Part shown: in pieces, positions 1 to 6,369 of the stretch
Position numbering within the stretch: the stretch's first letter is position 1
How the letters are laid out: every line of letters starts with the position of its first letter
Assembly: GCA_946480125.1 (NCBI GenBank)
Contig: CAMLIY010000159.1
Span: 1 to 7,240 of the forward strand
Length of the DNA: 7,240 nucleotides
Direction: 5' to 3'
Origin: an uncultured Asticcacaulis sp.
Lineage (GTDB): Bacteria > Pseudomonadota > Alphaproteobacteria > Caulobacterales > Caulobacteraceae
Translations under genes and position numbers: made by a program
The notes under the pieces: generated by a model
The model's input: only the letters and a program-made list of their open reading frames with translations
Databases searched by the model: none
What the model was told of the DNA's origin: nothing

Positions 1-1
1 G

Positions 2-1234
2 GACGGTTATTCCGTGGAGGCGCGGGCGCGCGAAGTGCTGGCGGGCCTCAGCTTCTCGCAGGAACGCATGGATGGCGATGTGGGCTTACTCTCCGGCGGC
101 TGGAAGATGCGCGTGGCCCTGGCCCGCATCCTCCTGATGCGTCCCGATGGCATGTTGCTCGACGAACCCTCCAACCACCTCGATCTCGAAAGCCTGATCT
201 GGCTGGAAGCCTTCCTGAAAAACTACGACGGTGCCCTGCTGATGACCTCACACGACCGCGCCTTCATGAACCGCATCATCGGCAAGGTGGTGGAAATCGA
301 CGGCGGCTCGCTCATCACCTATTCCGGCGATCTCGACTTCTACGAACAGCAGCGCGCCCTCACCGAACAGCAGCGCCAGGCGCAGTTTGAGCGCCAGCAG
401 GCCATGCTCGCCAAGGAAATAAAGTTCATCGAGCGCTTCAAGGCGCGGGCCTCGCACGCCGCCCAGGTGCAGAGCCGGGTGAAGAAGCTCGACAAGATCG
501 AACGGGTCGAGGCGCCCCGCCGCCGCCAGTCCGTGCAGTTCGATTTCCGCACGCCGCCGCGTTCGGGTGACGACGTGCTGAACCTGCAAAACGTCCACAA
601 AAGCTATGGCAGCCTGCCGATCTATAGCGGGCTGGATTTAAAGGTGCGCCGCAAGGAACGCTGGTGCGTGCTGGGGGCCAATGGCGCCGGCAAATCCACC
701 CTGCTGAAACTGGCGGCCGGCGCGACCGAGGCCGATAAGGGCACCGTGACGGTCGGCGCCAGCGTCCGGATGGGCTATTTCGCGCAGCATTCCATGGACC
801 TGCTCGATGGCGAAGAGACGATTTTCGAGTCGCTGGATGGCTCCTTCCCGCAGGCGGGCCAAGGCGCATTGCGCACCTTAGCCGGTTGCTTCGGCTTCTC
901 CGGTGACGATGTCGAGAAACCGTGCCGCGTGCTCTCCGGCGGCGAAAAGGCGCGACTGGTCATGGCCAAGATGCTGTTCGATCCGCCCAACCTGCTGGTG
1001 CTCGATGAGCCGACCAACCACCTCGACATGGCGACCAAGGAAATGCTGGTGGCGGCCCTGGCCGATTTCGAGGGCACCATGCTGTTCGTGTCGCACGACC
1101 GCCATTTCCTGGCGGCGCTGTCAAACCGCGTGCTCGAACTGACGCCCGAAGGCGTGCATCGCTACGATGGCGGCTATAGCGAATATGTCGCCCGCACCGG
1201 CCAGGAAGCACCTGGCCTGCATCCGGGAGGGTAA
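2..1234 (+). CDS. ABC-F family ATPase, 5'-truncated by the window edge
   Basis: This is the C-terminal part of a soluble ABC-F protein with two ATPase domains and no membrane domain. The reading frame is already open at base 2, so the true start lies upstream and the GTG at 14 is only an internal codon. Of the first domain one sees the signature LSGGW (89-103), Walker B with MLLDEPSNHLD, and the H-loop TSHDR. A charged, Q/R/K-rich helical linker follows (about 350-520), as in the inter-domain arm of this family. The second domain is complete: Walker A GANGAGKST (674-700), signature LSGGE (932-946), Walker B LVLDEPTNHLD (992-1024) and H-loop VSHDR. Family members act on ribosomes as translation factors, and some give antibiotic resistance. 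The linker looks closest to the YheS/Uup type, and there is no long C-terminal extension. The subfamily cannot be fixed without the N-terminus. Confidence 0.95.
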   Translation, partial: DGYSVEARAREVLAGLSFSQERMDGDVGLLSGGWKMRVALARILLMRPDGMLLDEPSNHLDLESLIWLEAFLKNYDGALLMTSHDRAFMNRIIGKVVEIDGGSLITYSGDLDFYEQQRALTEQQRQAQFERQQAMLAKEIKFIERFKARASHAAQVQSRVKKLDKIERVEAPRRRQSVQFDFRTPPRSGDDVLNLQNVHKSYGSLPIYSGLDLKVRRKERWCVLGANGAGKSTLLKLAAGATEADKGTVTVGASVRMGYFAQHSMDLLDGEETIFESLDGSFPQAGQGALRTLAGCFGFSGDDVEKPCRVLSGGEKARLVMAKMLFDPPNLLVLDEPTNHLDMATKEMLVAALADFEGTMLFVSHDRHFLAALSNRVLELTPEGVHRYDGGYSEYVARTGQEAPGLHPGG

Positions 1235-1299
1235 CCTACTCTAACTATGCATTGAATTTAAGAATGCGGCATTGTCTCAATCTATACCCGAATACTTCT

Positions 1300-2280
1300 T
1301 TAGTTTATTGGGGTCGTGGCTGGTATGGGCAATGTATCTACAGCCGAAAAACCCTTGGTTTTAGAAAATATCATTGAATGTCTGAAATTTCGCATCGCAT
1401 CTGAAGGATCGATACCATTCAGGTTCAATCGCATAAACGATTCTCGAACAAACTGGACAGAGAGGATCGGTGTCCAGCTTTGATGCCCTGTTTGTGGGTC
1501 AAGCATGTACGCTTTGCATGTGACATACACTTCATTCAGTGGAAGTATATGAAAGAGATCGCCAGCCGTTTTAAGTGAAACGCTACAGACATAGTCTTGG
1601 TACAATTCGTTGAATTGCGCAGTCGGCATCTTGGATTCCGACAGGCGTCCGCTTGCTAGTTGCTTCCGTCGCATACTAGGCACGACAGATTCGCTGTGCA
1701 CCTGAGGACATGCATGAATAAACCGATCTGCTATAAAGAATTCTACAGCAGTGCCTAATAGAGCTTCATCACTCAGAGATTGCCTTTCTTCAAGAATTTG
1801 ACGTATGGCAGTCGCTTCGCCCCGAAGAAGACTTTCCGCAAGCTGTTTATCTTCTAACCATTCGACGAGCGCTTTGGCATGAGCAGCAAGAGCCGCCTCA
1901 TGCCTTTGTTCATCAAGACGGACAGCGGCGGAGACTTCTTGCTCCATGCGTCGTCGAATTTTTTCACTGCCGCCGCTAAAAAAATCAAAAAATCCAGGCT
2001 TAAACTTTGCGAGAGTGGCCTTAGCTGTGTCACCGTTTATAAAAAGCGGGGTGGGTTCGCTAGGACGTTCGGAGTTGGCGACTGATTGCCAATCAATATT
2101 GTCAGCCATGTTGGTATGGATAGACACCAAGCTCTCGACATAATCTTCCCAATCCTCAACAGCCGATGCAGAATTCGCTAACTCTTGAGCTTTGGCATTC
2201 GCCTTATACCGCCTCTGCGCATTACGTTCCGCCGCCCGTGATGCGGCTGCCATTGAGCGCATAGCTCCTTTCCACCCCAT
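1300..2280 (-). CDS. Hypothetical protein, AT-rich orphan gene
   Basis: I do not recognise a named family. The protein is about 326 residues if it starts at the ATG at 2280-2278, which is preceded by a good ribosome binding site (GAGAGG, 6 nt away). A GTG at 2322 would add 14 residues but has no such site. The N-terminal 40 residues are rich in A, R, K, Q and E and probably helical or coiled coil. A second charged helical stretch covers about residues 110-175. The C-terminal part (about 220-320) looks globular, with QDYVCSVSL, LPLNEVYVTCKAY, a DPQTG turn, ILSVQFVRE and GIDPSDAMRNFRHSM. There is no signal peptide, membrane helix or obvious catalytic motif. Base composition is much lower in GC than the neighbours (22 of 60 G+C in 1321-1380, against 39 of 60 in 3241-3300), with AGA, AGG and ATA codons. 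This suggests horizontal acquisition. The gene is real by length and composition; the function is unknown. Confidence 0.8.
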   Translation of the reverse strand: MGWKGAMRSMAAASRAAERNAQRRYKANAKAQELANSASAVEDWEDYVESLVSIHTNMADNIDWQSVANSERPSEPTPLFINGDTAKATLAKFKPGFFDFFSGGSEKIRRRMEQEVSAAVRLDEQRHEAALAAHAKALVEWLEDKQLAESLLRGEATAIRQILEERQSLSDEALLGTAVEFFIADRFIHACPQVHSESVVPSMRRKQLASGRLSESKMPTAQFNELYQDYVCSVSLKTAGDLFHILPLNEVYVTCKAYMLDPQTGHQSWTPILSVQFVRESFMRLNLNGIDPSDAMRNFRHSMIFSKTKGFSAVDTLPIPATTPIN

Positions 2281-2283
2281 ATA

Positions 2284-2292
2284 CCACCTCTC
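2284..2292 (-). promoter_or_regulatory. Ribosome binding site deciding the start of the orphan gene
   Basis: On the minus strand GAGAGGTGG lies just upstream of the ATG at 2280-2278. This favours that ATG over the GTG at 2322-2320. A -10-like TAGAAT lies further upstream on the same strand, around 2305, but no matching -35 is clear. Confidence 0.5.
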
Positions 2293-2396
2293 ATAGTTTC
2301 TTGTTATTCTACCCTGAAACACAACAATAACGATACCTATAGCCAGTCCACAAGTAAAAATCGGTCTACAGCCTAAGAGACAATTTGAAGTGCTGA

Positions 2397-2870
2397 TTAC
2401 ATATCAGATTGCCTATAGGCGCGTTCGTCAACAAAACGGGAAACGGACTCCCGAAAGGCCTGAACGTCCTTGTTCAGTTGCACCAGCTTCTCGACACTCA
2501 TACTGGCGGACGTAAACAGGGTCTGGCCCAGGCACGCGCTGCGCGCCTGCATATCCCGCCCCTGATCGGTCAGGGTGACAACGACCTGCCGTTCGTCGGC
2601 CGGATTGCGCAGGCGCGACACCAGCCCCGCCGCCTCCATGCGCTTGACCAGCGGCGTGACATTACTGGAATCCAGCCCCAGGCGCTCGGCAATGGCGCCG
2701 ATGCTCTGGCCATCGACCTCCCACAACGTGCTCAACACCAGATACTGCGGATAGGTGATTTCGAGCGCGTCCAGCAGCGGCTTGTAGGCGCGGTTGATGG
2801 CCATGCTGGCTCCGTAAAGGGAGAAGCAAAGCTGGTCGTCCAGGGTGATGGTGCGGGCAGGGTCGGTCAT
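2397..2870 (-). CDS. MarR-family regulator, OhrR-like redox sensor
   Basis: This is a 157-residue winged-helix transcription factor close to OhrR, the organic-peroxide repressor. Near the N-terminus it has LDDQLCFSLY with a cysteine at position 15, and tyrosines at 19, 29 and 40 in YGAS, AYKPLL and TYPQYL. These are the positions of the sensing cysteine and its hydrogen-bonding tyrosines in Bacillus subtilis OhrR. The recognition region SSNVTPLVKRMEAAGLV (about 68-84) and the wing with NPADERQVVVTLT (about 89-101) are intact. A second cysteine, C113, could act as a resolving thiol, as in two-Cys OhrR. The ATG at 2870 is chosen because GAGGA lies 5 nt upstream; a GTG at 2891 is less likely. 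The gene is divergent from a DUF308-like membrane protein, and palindromic operators lie between them. No ohr gene is in the window, so the true inducer and target are inferred. Confidence 0.9.
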   Translation of the reverse strand: MTDPARTITLDDQLCFSLYGASMAINRAYKPLLDALEITYPQYLVLSTLWEVDGQSIGAIAERLGLDSSNVTPLVKRMEAAGLVSRLRNPADERQVVVTLTDQGRDMQARSACLGQTLFTSASMSVEKLVQLNKDVQAFRESVSRFVDERAYRQSDM

Positions 2871-2904
2871 GGCATTCCTCGATGAAGGCACAGCCTAAAG
2901 CAAA

Positions 2905-2926
2905 ATTATATGTCGTGACAAATAAT
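2905..2926. promoter_or_regulatory. Palindromic operator 1, over the marR promoter
   Basis: This is a 22-bp imperfect palindrome. Its halves share ATTAT..TGTC and GACA..ATAAT, with mismatches at the sixth base from each end and at the two central bases. Read on the minus strand, bases 2910-2905 are TATAAT, a perfect -10 hexamer, which would start transcription about 28 nt before the regulator's ATG. The -35 region is weak. Binding here would autorepress the regulator gene. The symmetry fits a MarR dimer. Confidence 0.7.
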
Positions 2927-2954
2927 TTCTGGACAAGTCCGCAAACGCCCGCTA

Positions 2955-2984
2955 ATGACATAATTATATGTGACGACATATAAT
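2955..2984 (+). promoter_or_regulatory. Promoter of the DUF308-like gene
   Basis: ATGACA (2955-2960) resembles a -35 box (TTGACA in 5 of 6 bases). It is 18 bp from a perfect TATAAT -10 box (2979-2984). Transcription would begin near 2991, leaving a leader of about 33 nt before the ATG at 3024. The spacer and -10 box lie inside operator 2, so repressor binding would block RNA polymerase. Confidence 0.65.
2963..2984. promoter_or_regulatory. Palindromic operator 2, over the DUF308-like promoter
   Basis: This is a 22-bp palindrome with perfect 9-bp arms, ATTATATGT and ACATATAAT, around a 4-bp centre. It closely matches operator 1, whose outer arms are nearly the same, and its centre lies 58 bp away. 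A further half-site-like GACATATTT follows at about 2990-2998. Two matching sites between divergent genes, next to a MarR gene, are the standard arrangement for co-repression of both. Confidence 0.75.
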
Positions 2985-3023
2985 ATCGCGACATATTTCA
3001 TACACCCGTTTACGGAGGCTGTC

Positions 3024-3596
3024 ATGGCCAATACTGTTCCTGAATCGGCCCGCCAAACCGCCGACGGCCTCACCCGTTACTATTTCCTGCGCGCCGGCAT
3101 AGCCACCGGCTGGGTCGTCGCCGCCTTCACCGTTGGCGCGACCCATCCGGCCGCCGCCGGCGTACTGTTGGTGCTCTATCCCACCTGGGACGCCCTGGCG
3201 AATGCCTGGGATGCCCGCGCCAATGGCGGCTTCCGGGCCAATGGCTCCCAGACCCTGAACGTGGTCATCAGCGCCATCGTCGCCGTGGCTGTAGCGGTGG
3301 CGCTGCAAATCGACATGCACCTGGTGCTCGGCCTGTTCGGCGCCTGGGCCATCCTTTCGGGACTGCTCCAGCTCATCACCGGCGTCCGCCGCTGGCGGAC
3401 CTGTGGCGCACAATGGGCCATGATCCTGAGCGGCGCGCAGTCCGCGCTGGCGGGCGCCTTCTTCATCACACAAGCTAGCGGCCCGATGTCGCCCTCGATC
3501 ATCGCGATCGCGCCCTATGCCGCTTTCGGCGCCTTCTATTTCCTGATCTCGGCCATCGCGCTGACGATCAGGAACCGTCGCCGGGCCAGCGCCTGA
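3024..3596 (+). CDS. DUF308/HdeD-like integral membrane protein
   Basis: This is a 190-residue inner-membrane protein with about six hydrophobic helices, near residues 21-39, 42-62, 77-95, 98-120, 131-150 and 158-182, and a basic C-terminal tail (RNRRR). The stretch around residues 100-124 (LGLFGAWAILSGLLQLITG, then VRRWR) resembles the DUF308 repeat found in HdeD, an acid-stress membrane protein; this family call is from memory and moderate. The ATG at 3024 has GGAGG 5 nt upstream and lies downstream of the predicted transcription start. A GTG at 2970 would sit inside the operator and is rejected. The gene is divergent from the OhrR-like regulator and is its likely target. It converges on htpX with 9 bp between the stop codons. 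Its biochemical role is unknown; a stress-linked envelope function is an inference. Confidence 0.85.
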   Translation: MANTVPESARQTADGLTRYYFLRAGIATGWVVAAFTVGATHPAAAGVLLVLYPTWDALANAWDARANGGFRANGSQTLNVVISAIVAVAVAVALQIDMHLVLGLFGAWAILSGLLQLITGVRRWRTCGAQWAMILSGAQSALAGAFFITQASGPMSPSIIAIAPYAAFGAFYFLISAIALTIRNRRRASA

Positions 3597-3605
3597 GCGT
3601 GGCGC

Positions 3606-4517
3606 TTACCGCACCGTCGGTACGCTCGTCTGGCCGTATGACGTGCCCCGGTGTTTCATATCCATGCCAAGGGCGATCAGCGCATTGACGCGGTTTTCGG
3701 TCGCCGGATGGGTCGAGAACAGATTGTCCATGCCGCGCCCGCTCAACGGATTGATGATGAACAGATGCGCCGAAGCCGGGTTGCGCTCGGCCCCATGATT
3801 GACCACGCCACCCTTGGCATAGGCCTCGATCTTCTTGAGGGCTCGCGCCAGGCTTTCCGGATCGCCGGAGATTTCGCTGCCCATGCGGTCGGCGGCATAT
3901 TCGCGGGTGCGCGAAATCGCCATCTGGACCAGCATGGCGGCGAAGGGGGCCAGCACCGCCATCAGGATCACGACGACGATATTGCTGCCACCCTCTTCAT
4001 CATCACGCGACCCGCCGAAGAACATGGCGAAATTGGCCAGTGACGAGATGGCGCCGGCGAGCGTGGCGGTGATCGTCATGGTCAGGGTGTCGCGGTTTTT
4101 GACGTGCGCCAGTTCGTGCGCCATGACGCCGCGGATTTCGTCGCGCTCCAGCATACGCAGCAGGCCGGTGGTGGCGGCCACGGCGGCGTGTTGCGGATCG
4201 CGGCCGGTAGCGAAGGCGTTCGGCTGGTCGGAGTCCATGATATAGACGGCCGGCATCGGCAGGCCGGCGCGACGGCTCAACTGTTCGATATCGGCATAGT
4301 AGTCGCGCAGCAAAGCATTGGGCGCATTGGCGTCAGTGCGTTGCGCGCCATACATGCGCAGCACCATCTTGTCGGAATTATAGTAACTGAAAACGTTCAT
4401 CGCCACGGCGATACCGAGCGCGATCAACATGCCTGTCGGCCCCGCCAGGGCGAAACCGATCACGCCGAACAACGCGGTCAGGCCAGCCAGAAGCAGATAG
4501 GTCTTAAACGGGTTCAT
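3606..4517 (-). CDS. htpX: HtpX, membrane zinc metalloprotease (M48)
   Basis: HtpX is a membrane-anchored protease that degrades misfolded or damaged inner-membrane proteins, alongside FtsH. The 303-residue length is typical. Two hydrophobic segments lie at the N-terminus (about 7-25 and 28-46). The zinc site HELAH is at residues 134-138 (H134, H138 ligands; E135 catalytic), and the third ligand is E206 in the EYAADR motif. Two more hydrophobic segments (about 145-168 and 179-200) lie between them. NAFATGRDP and the C-terminal [11 protein letters not shown] motif are also characteristic of HtpX. The protein is intact, with all key residues present. The ATG at 4517 gives the canonical [11 protein letters not shown] start, although its ribosome binding site is weak. 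The gene is divergent from the DUF1674 gene (42 bp) and convergent with the DUF308-like gene, so it is probably transcribed alone. Confidence 0.97.
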   Translation of the reverse strand: MNPFKTYLLLAGLTALFGVIGFALAGPTGMLIALGIAVAMNVFSYYNSDKMVLRMYGAQRTDANAPNALLRDYYADIEQLSRRAGLPMPAVYIMDSDQPNAFATGRDPQHAAVAATTGLLRMLERDEIRGVMAHELAHVKNRDTLTMTITATLAGAISSLANFAMFFGGSRDDEEGGSNIVVVILMAVLAPFAAMLVQMAISRTREYAADRMGSEISGDPESLARALKKIEAYAKGGVVNHGAERNPASAHLFIINPLSGRGMDNLFSTHPATENRVNALIALGMDMKHRGTSYGQTSVPTVR

Positions 4518-4559
4518 TTGGATAAGGCGCCTTGAGAAACAACGATCCAGAGTCTAGAT

Positions 4560-4814
4560 ATGGAAATCCGCGTCATTTCCCGCAAGACGGTTACTAAAAT
4601 GTCATCTGAACCTGAAAAGCCTGCCGATCTGAGCGCGCTTGACGTGCGCAAGATCCTGTCGCCCGCCGCCAAACGCGCCCTGGCCGAAGCCGCCGAGCGT
4701 CGCGCACTGGCAGAGGCCGATATCGCCAAAGCCATCGAAGAAGGCGGCCCGAATGGACCTGAGCCGACGCGCTATGGCGATTGGGAACGCAAGGGAATCG
4801 CGGTCGATTTTTAA
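4560..4814 (+). CDS. DUF1674 protein, SDHAF4-like succinate dehydrogenase assembly factor
   Basis: This is a small soluble protein of 84 residues. Its end, GPNGPEPTRYGDWERKG followed by IAVDF, is the signature of DUF1674, the family of mitochondrial SDHAF4/Sdh8. In eukaryotes SDHAF4 binds the flavinylated SdhA subunit and helps assemble succinate dehydrogenase (complex II). The middle is an alanine- and glutamate-rich helix (about residues 25-60). The start is uncertain. The ATG at 4560 gives 84 residues, while the ATG at 4599 gives 71 residues beginning MSSEPEKP, leaves more room for divergent promoters with htpX, and would fit the family equally well. Neither has a strong ribosome binding site. 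The gene ends directly against a strong terminator and seems monocistronic. No sdh genes are in the window, so the bacterial role is inferred by family. Confidence 0.9.
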   Translation: MEIRVISRKTVTKMSSEPEKPADLSALDVRKILSPAAKRALAEAAERRALAEADIAKAIEEGGPNGPEPTRYGDWERKGIAVDF

Positions 4815-4816
4815 AA

Positions 4817-4846
4817 AAAGCCCCTGAAGTCCGCTTCAGGGGCTTT
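4817..4846. terminator. Bidirectional intrinsic terminator
   Basis: This is a perfect 13-bp stem (AAAGCCCCTGAAG pairing with CTTCAGGGGCTTT) with a 4-nt loop TCCG. It begins just after the DUF1674 stop codon and ends 4 nt before the stop of the convergent nitroreductase gene. The plus strand has a T-rich tail (CTTTGTCTTT). The minus strand has a run of seven T, from the A run at 4813-4819. It should therefore stop transcription from both sides. Confidence 0.92.
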
Positions 4847-4850
4847 GTCT

Positions 4851-5447
4851 TTATGCCGGGGCTTTGATTTCACCGGTGAAGTGACCGTTAAACGCCATAT
4901 CCGACAAGGGCTGGCGGACGGAGGGCGCTTCACGTGTTTGCAGGAACTCGGCCAGACTGGCGGCATCACCCTGATAGCCGATGGCGACGGCGGCCTCGAG
5001 CTTCAGATTTTCCGGAAACTGAAGCACGACCGGCGCCTTGTCATATTCTATGCCCGCCATGCCATGCGCCACCAGTCCCAGGCTGTGAGCTTGCAGGCTT
5101 AATGACATAAAGGCGGAGCCGGCATCGAAGCTGTTGGTGATATTCTGGCGTTGGCCGTCAAATGACGTCACCGAGGCGATAAAGATCAGCGCGCCGGCGT
5201 TCTTGGCCCAGCCTTCATTGAACGGCACCAGCAGGGAAAGCAGGGTGTCGAATTGTGGCGTACCGCGCAGGCCGTAAAAGAAGCGCCAGGGCTGGAGATT
5301 GGAGGCCGATGGCGCCCAGCGAGCCGCTTCCAGTACGGTCAGCACCTGGTCTTCGCTCACGGCCTTGTCAGAAAAGGCGCGGGGAGACCAGCGCTCAAGG
5401 AATTGCGTGTCTATGGGATAGTCGGCGGTGCGCGGGGAGGCGGTCAT
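4851..5447 (-). CDS. Nitroreductase-family flavoprotein
   Basis: This is a 198-residue member of the nitroreductase family. These are FMN-containing homodimers that use NAD(P)H to reduce nitro compounds, quinones or other electrophiles; the natural substrate cannot be read from sequence. The N-terminal FMN-phosphate motif RWSPRAF (residues 19-25) and WAPSASNLQPWRF (44-56) are intact. Further on come the glycine/hydrophobic stretch SLGLVAHGMAG, the family-typical AAVAIGYQGD, and a C-terminal RQPLSDMAF. The ATG at 5447 is chosen; a TTG at 5462 would add five residues, and a weak GAGAA lies 7 nt before the ATG. The gene is convergent with the DUF1674 gene across the shared terminator and divergent from the hydrolase pair, with 138 bp between start codons. 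A -10-like TAATAT lies upstream on the minus strand near 5470. Confidence 0.93.
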   Translation of the reverse strand: MTASPRTADYPIDTQFLERWSPRAFSDKAVSEDQVLTVLEAARWAPSASNLQPWRFFYGLRGTPQFDTLLSLLVPFNEGWAKNAGALIFIASVTSFDGQRQNITNSFDAGSAFMSLSLQAHSLGLVAHGMAGIEYDKAPVVLQFPENLKLEAAVAIGYQGDAASLAEFLQTREAPSVRQPLSDMAFNGHFTGEIKAPA

Positions 5448-5522
5448 GGGGAATTCTCGCAAGGGCTAAATATATTATGGGCTGGCTTTTCCGGCGGATT
5501 TCTGATTCACCAAAGAGGTGGA

Positions 5523-5551
5523 TTGGTCGGAACGTCATTCGGTAACTATAT
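5523..5551 (+). promoter_or_regulatory. Possible promoter of the hydrolase pair
   Basis: TTGGTC (5523-5528) and CTATAT (5546-5551) are separated by 17 bp and resemble -35 and -10 boxes. The match is modest. It is the best candidate in the gap upstream of the first hydrolase and would give a leader of about 30 nt. Confidence 0.35.
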
Positions 5552-5564
5552 GTGTGACAGTTAC
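5542..5564. promoter_or_regulatory. Inverted repeat, possible operator
   Basis: GTAACT and AGTTAC form perfect 6-bp arms separated by 11 bp, overlapping the candidate -10 box of the hydrolase promoter. The size and place suit a dimeric repressor site. No regulator gene lies beside it, so the binding protein is unknown. Confidence 0.35.
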
Positions 5565-5572
5565 GTTTTTTC

Positions 5573-5578
5573 AAGGGA
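5573..5578 (+). promoter_or_regulatory. Ribosome binding site for a TTG start
   Basis: AAGGGA lies 7 nt before the TTG at 5586. It supports use of this rare start codon for the first hydrolase. Confidence 0.6.
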
Positions 5579-5585
5579 TATTTGA

Positions 5586-6350
5586 TTGCTCGATACGCTT
5601 CAGGACCGATTTAATCTGTTAGAGCCTTATCTGACCGCATATGGTCCCGAGGACAAAAAGAAGCGGCCAGCTGTTTTGCTGTTTCATGCCTGTAACGGTG
5701 TGCGTGAGCATATCCATGCGTATGCCCGGCAGGTGGCTGATCTCGGTTTTCGTGCCTATGTCGTTGATTCCTTTTTGCCGCGCGGCTGGGATGAAAATGC
5801 CGCCATGAGCCTGGTCTGCACGGGGCTGGCCCTGCATGGGTATGAGCGTTCAGGCGATGTGCTGGCGGCGATCTGGGGCCTGGGGCAGCGTCCGGAAGTC
5901 GACGCCGATAACATTATTGTGGCCGGCTGGAGCCACGGCGGCTGGGCCATCATGGACCTGATGACCGAAAAGCTGACCCGTGATGGCGAGGCCCGCCTGA
6001 AAAATCCGACGCCGGAGCCGATGGCAGGGGTCAAGGGTGTGTTCCTGGTCTATCCCTATGCCAATTTTCCGGCCCGCACCAATATTCATGGCTGGCAATA
6101 CGCCCCGAAGACCCTGGCGGTGCTGGCGAAGCAGGATTTCCTGACCAATCATGGTCATGCCGATCATGTCTTCAACCATCTGAAAGCTGAAGGCCTGCCG
6201 GTCGAGCGGCTCGATCTCGACTGCACCCACTGTTTTGACGAAGACAGTGCCCTTCATTTCGGCCCGCTGATGGCCTATGATCGCAAAAGCCATGATAAGA
6301 CCAAGGCGGCGTTCGAGGGCTTCGTGAAGGAAATTTTCCAAAGCGCCTGA
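5586..6350 (+). CDS. Dienelactone-hydrolase-like alpha/beta hydrolase, copy 1
   Basis: This is a 254-residue alpha/beta-hydrolase of the dienelactone hydrolase type. The likely catalytic triad is S116 in GWSHGGW, D184 in LAKQDFLT and H215 in CTHCFDE. Other landmarks are YVVDSFLPRGW (58-68), CTGLALHGYER (78-88) and VYPYANFPAR (155-164). The TTG start is supported by a ribosome binding site and by alignment with copy 2, which begins at the same point. The oxyanion-loop region reads HACNG here, where copy 2 has the usual HGCGG. Two cysteines, C213 and C216, flank the catalytic histidine and are absent from copy 2. There is no signal peptide, so the protein is cytoplasmic. The substrate is unknown; an ester, lactone or thioester hydrolase is likely. 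A second paralog follows after 19 bp, probably in the same transcript. Confidence 0.88.
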   Translation: MLDTLQDRFNLLEPYLTAYGPEDKKKRPAVLLFHACNGVREHIHAYARQVADLGFRAYVVDSFLPRGWDENAAMSLVCTGLALHGYERSGDVLAAIWGLGQRPEVDADNIIVAGWSHGGWAIMDLMTEKLTRDGEARLKNPTPEPMAGVKGVFLVYPYANFPARTNIHGWQYAPKTLAVLAKQDFLTNHGHADHVFNHLKAEGLPVERLDLDCTHCFDEDSALHFGPLMAYDRKSHDKTKAAFEGFVKEIFQSA

Positions 6351-6369
6351 TCTGGAAGATGGGGGGACA

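Noticed and set aside
1249..1273. Small inverted repeats (GCATT/AATGC) after the ABC-F gene
   Set aside because: Five-base arms in AT-rich DNA with no T tract are expected by chance, so they do not support a terminator.
1235..2396. Possible mobile element around the AT-rich gene
   Set aside because: No transposase, integrase, terminal inverted repeats, target duplication or tRNA was visible, so only the compositional anomaly is reported.
2409..2885. Long plus-strand open frame of 158 codons antisense to the MarR gene
   Set aside because: It mirrors the GC-rich coding frame of a gene whose sensor residues and DNA-binding motifs are clear. It lacks a recognisable family, and its start lies inside the 3' end of that gene.
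2970..3023. GTG start that would extend the DUF308-like protein by 18 residues
   Set aside because: It sits inside operator 2 and upstream of the predicted transcription start. The ATG at 3024 has a strong GGAGG site.
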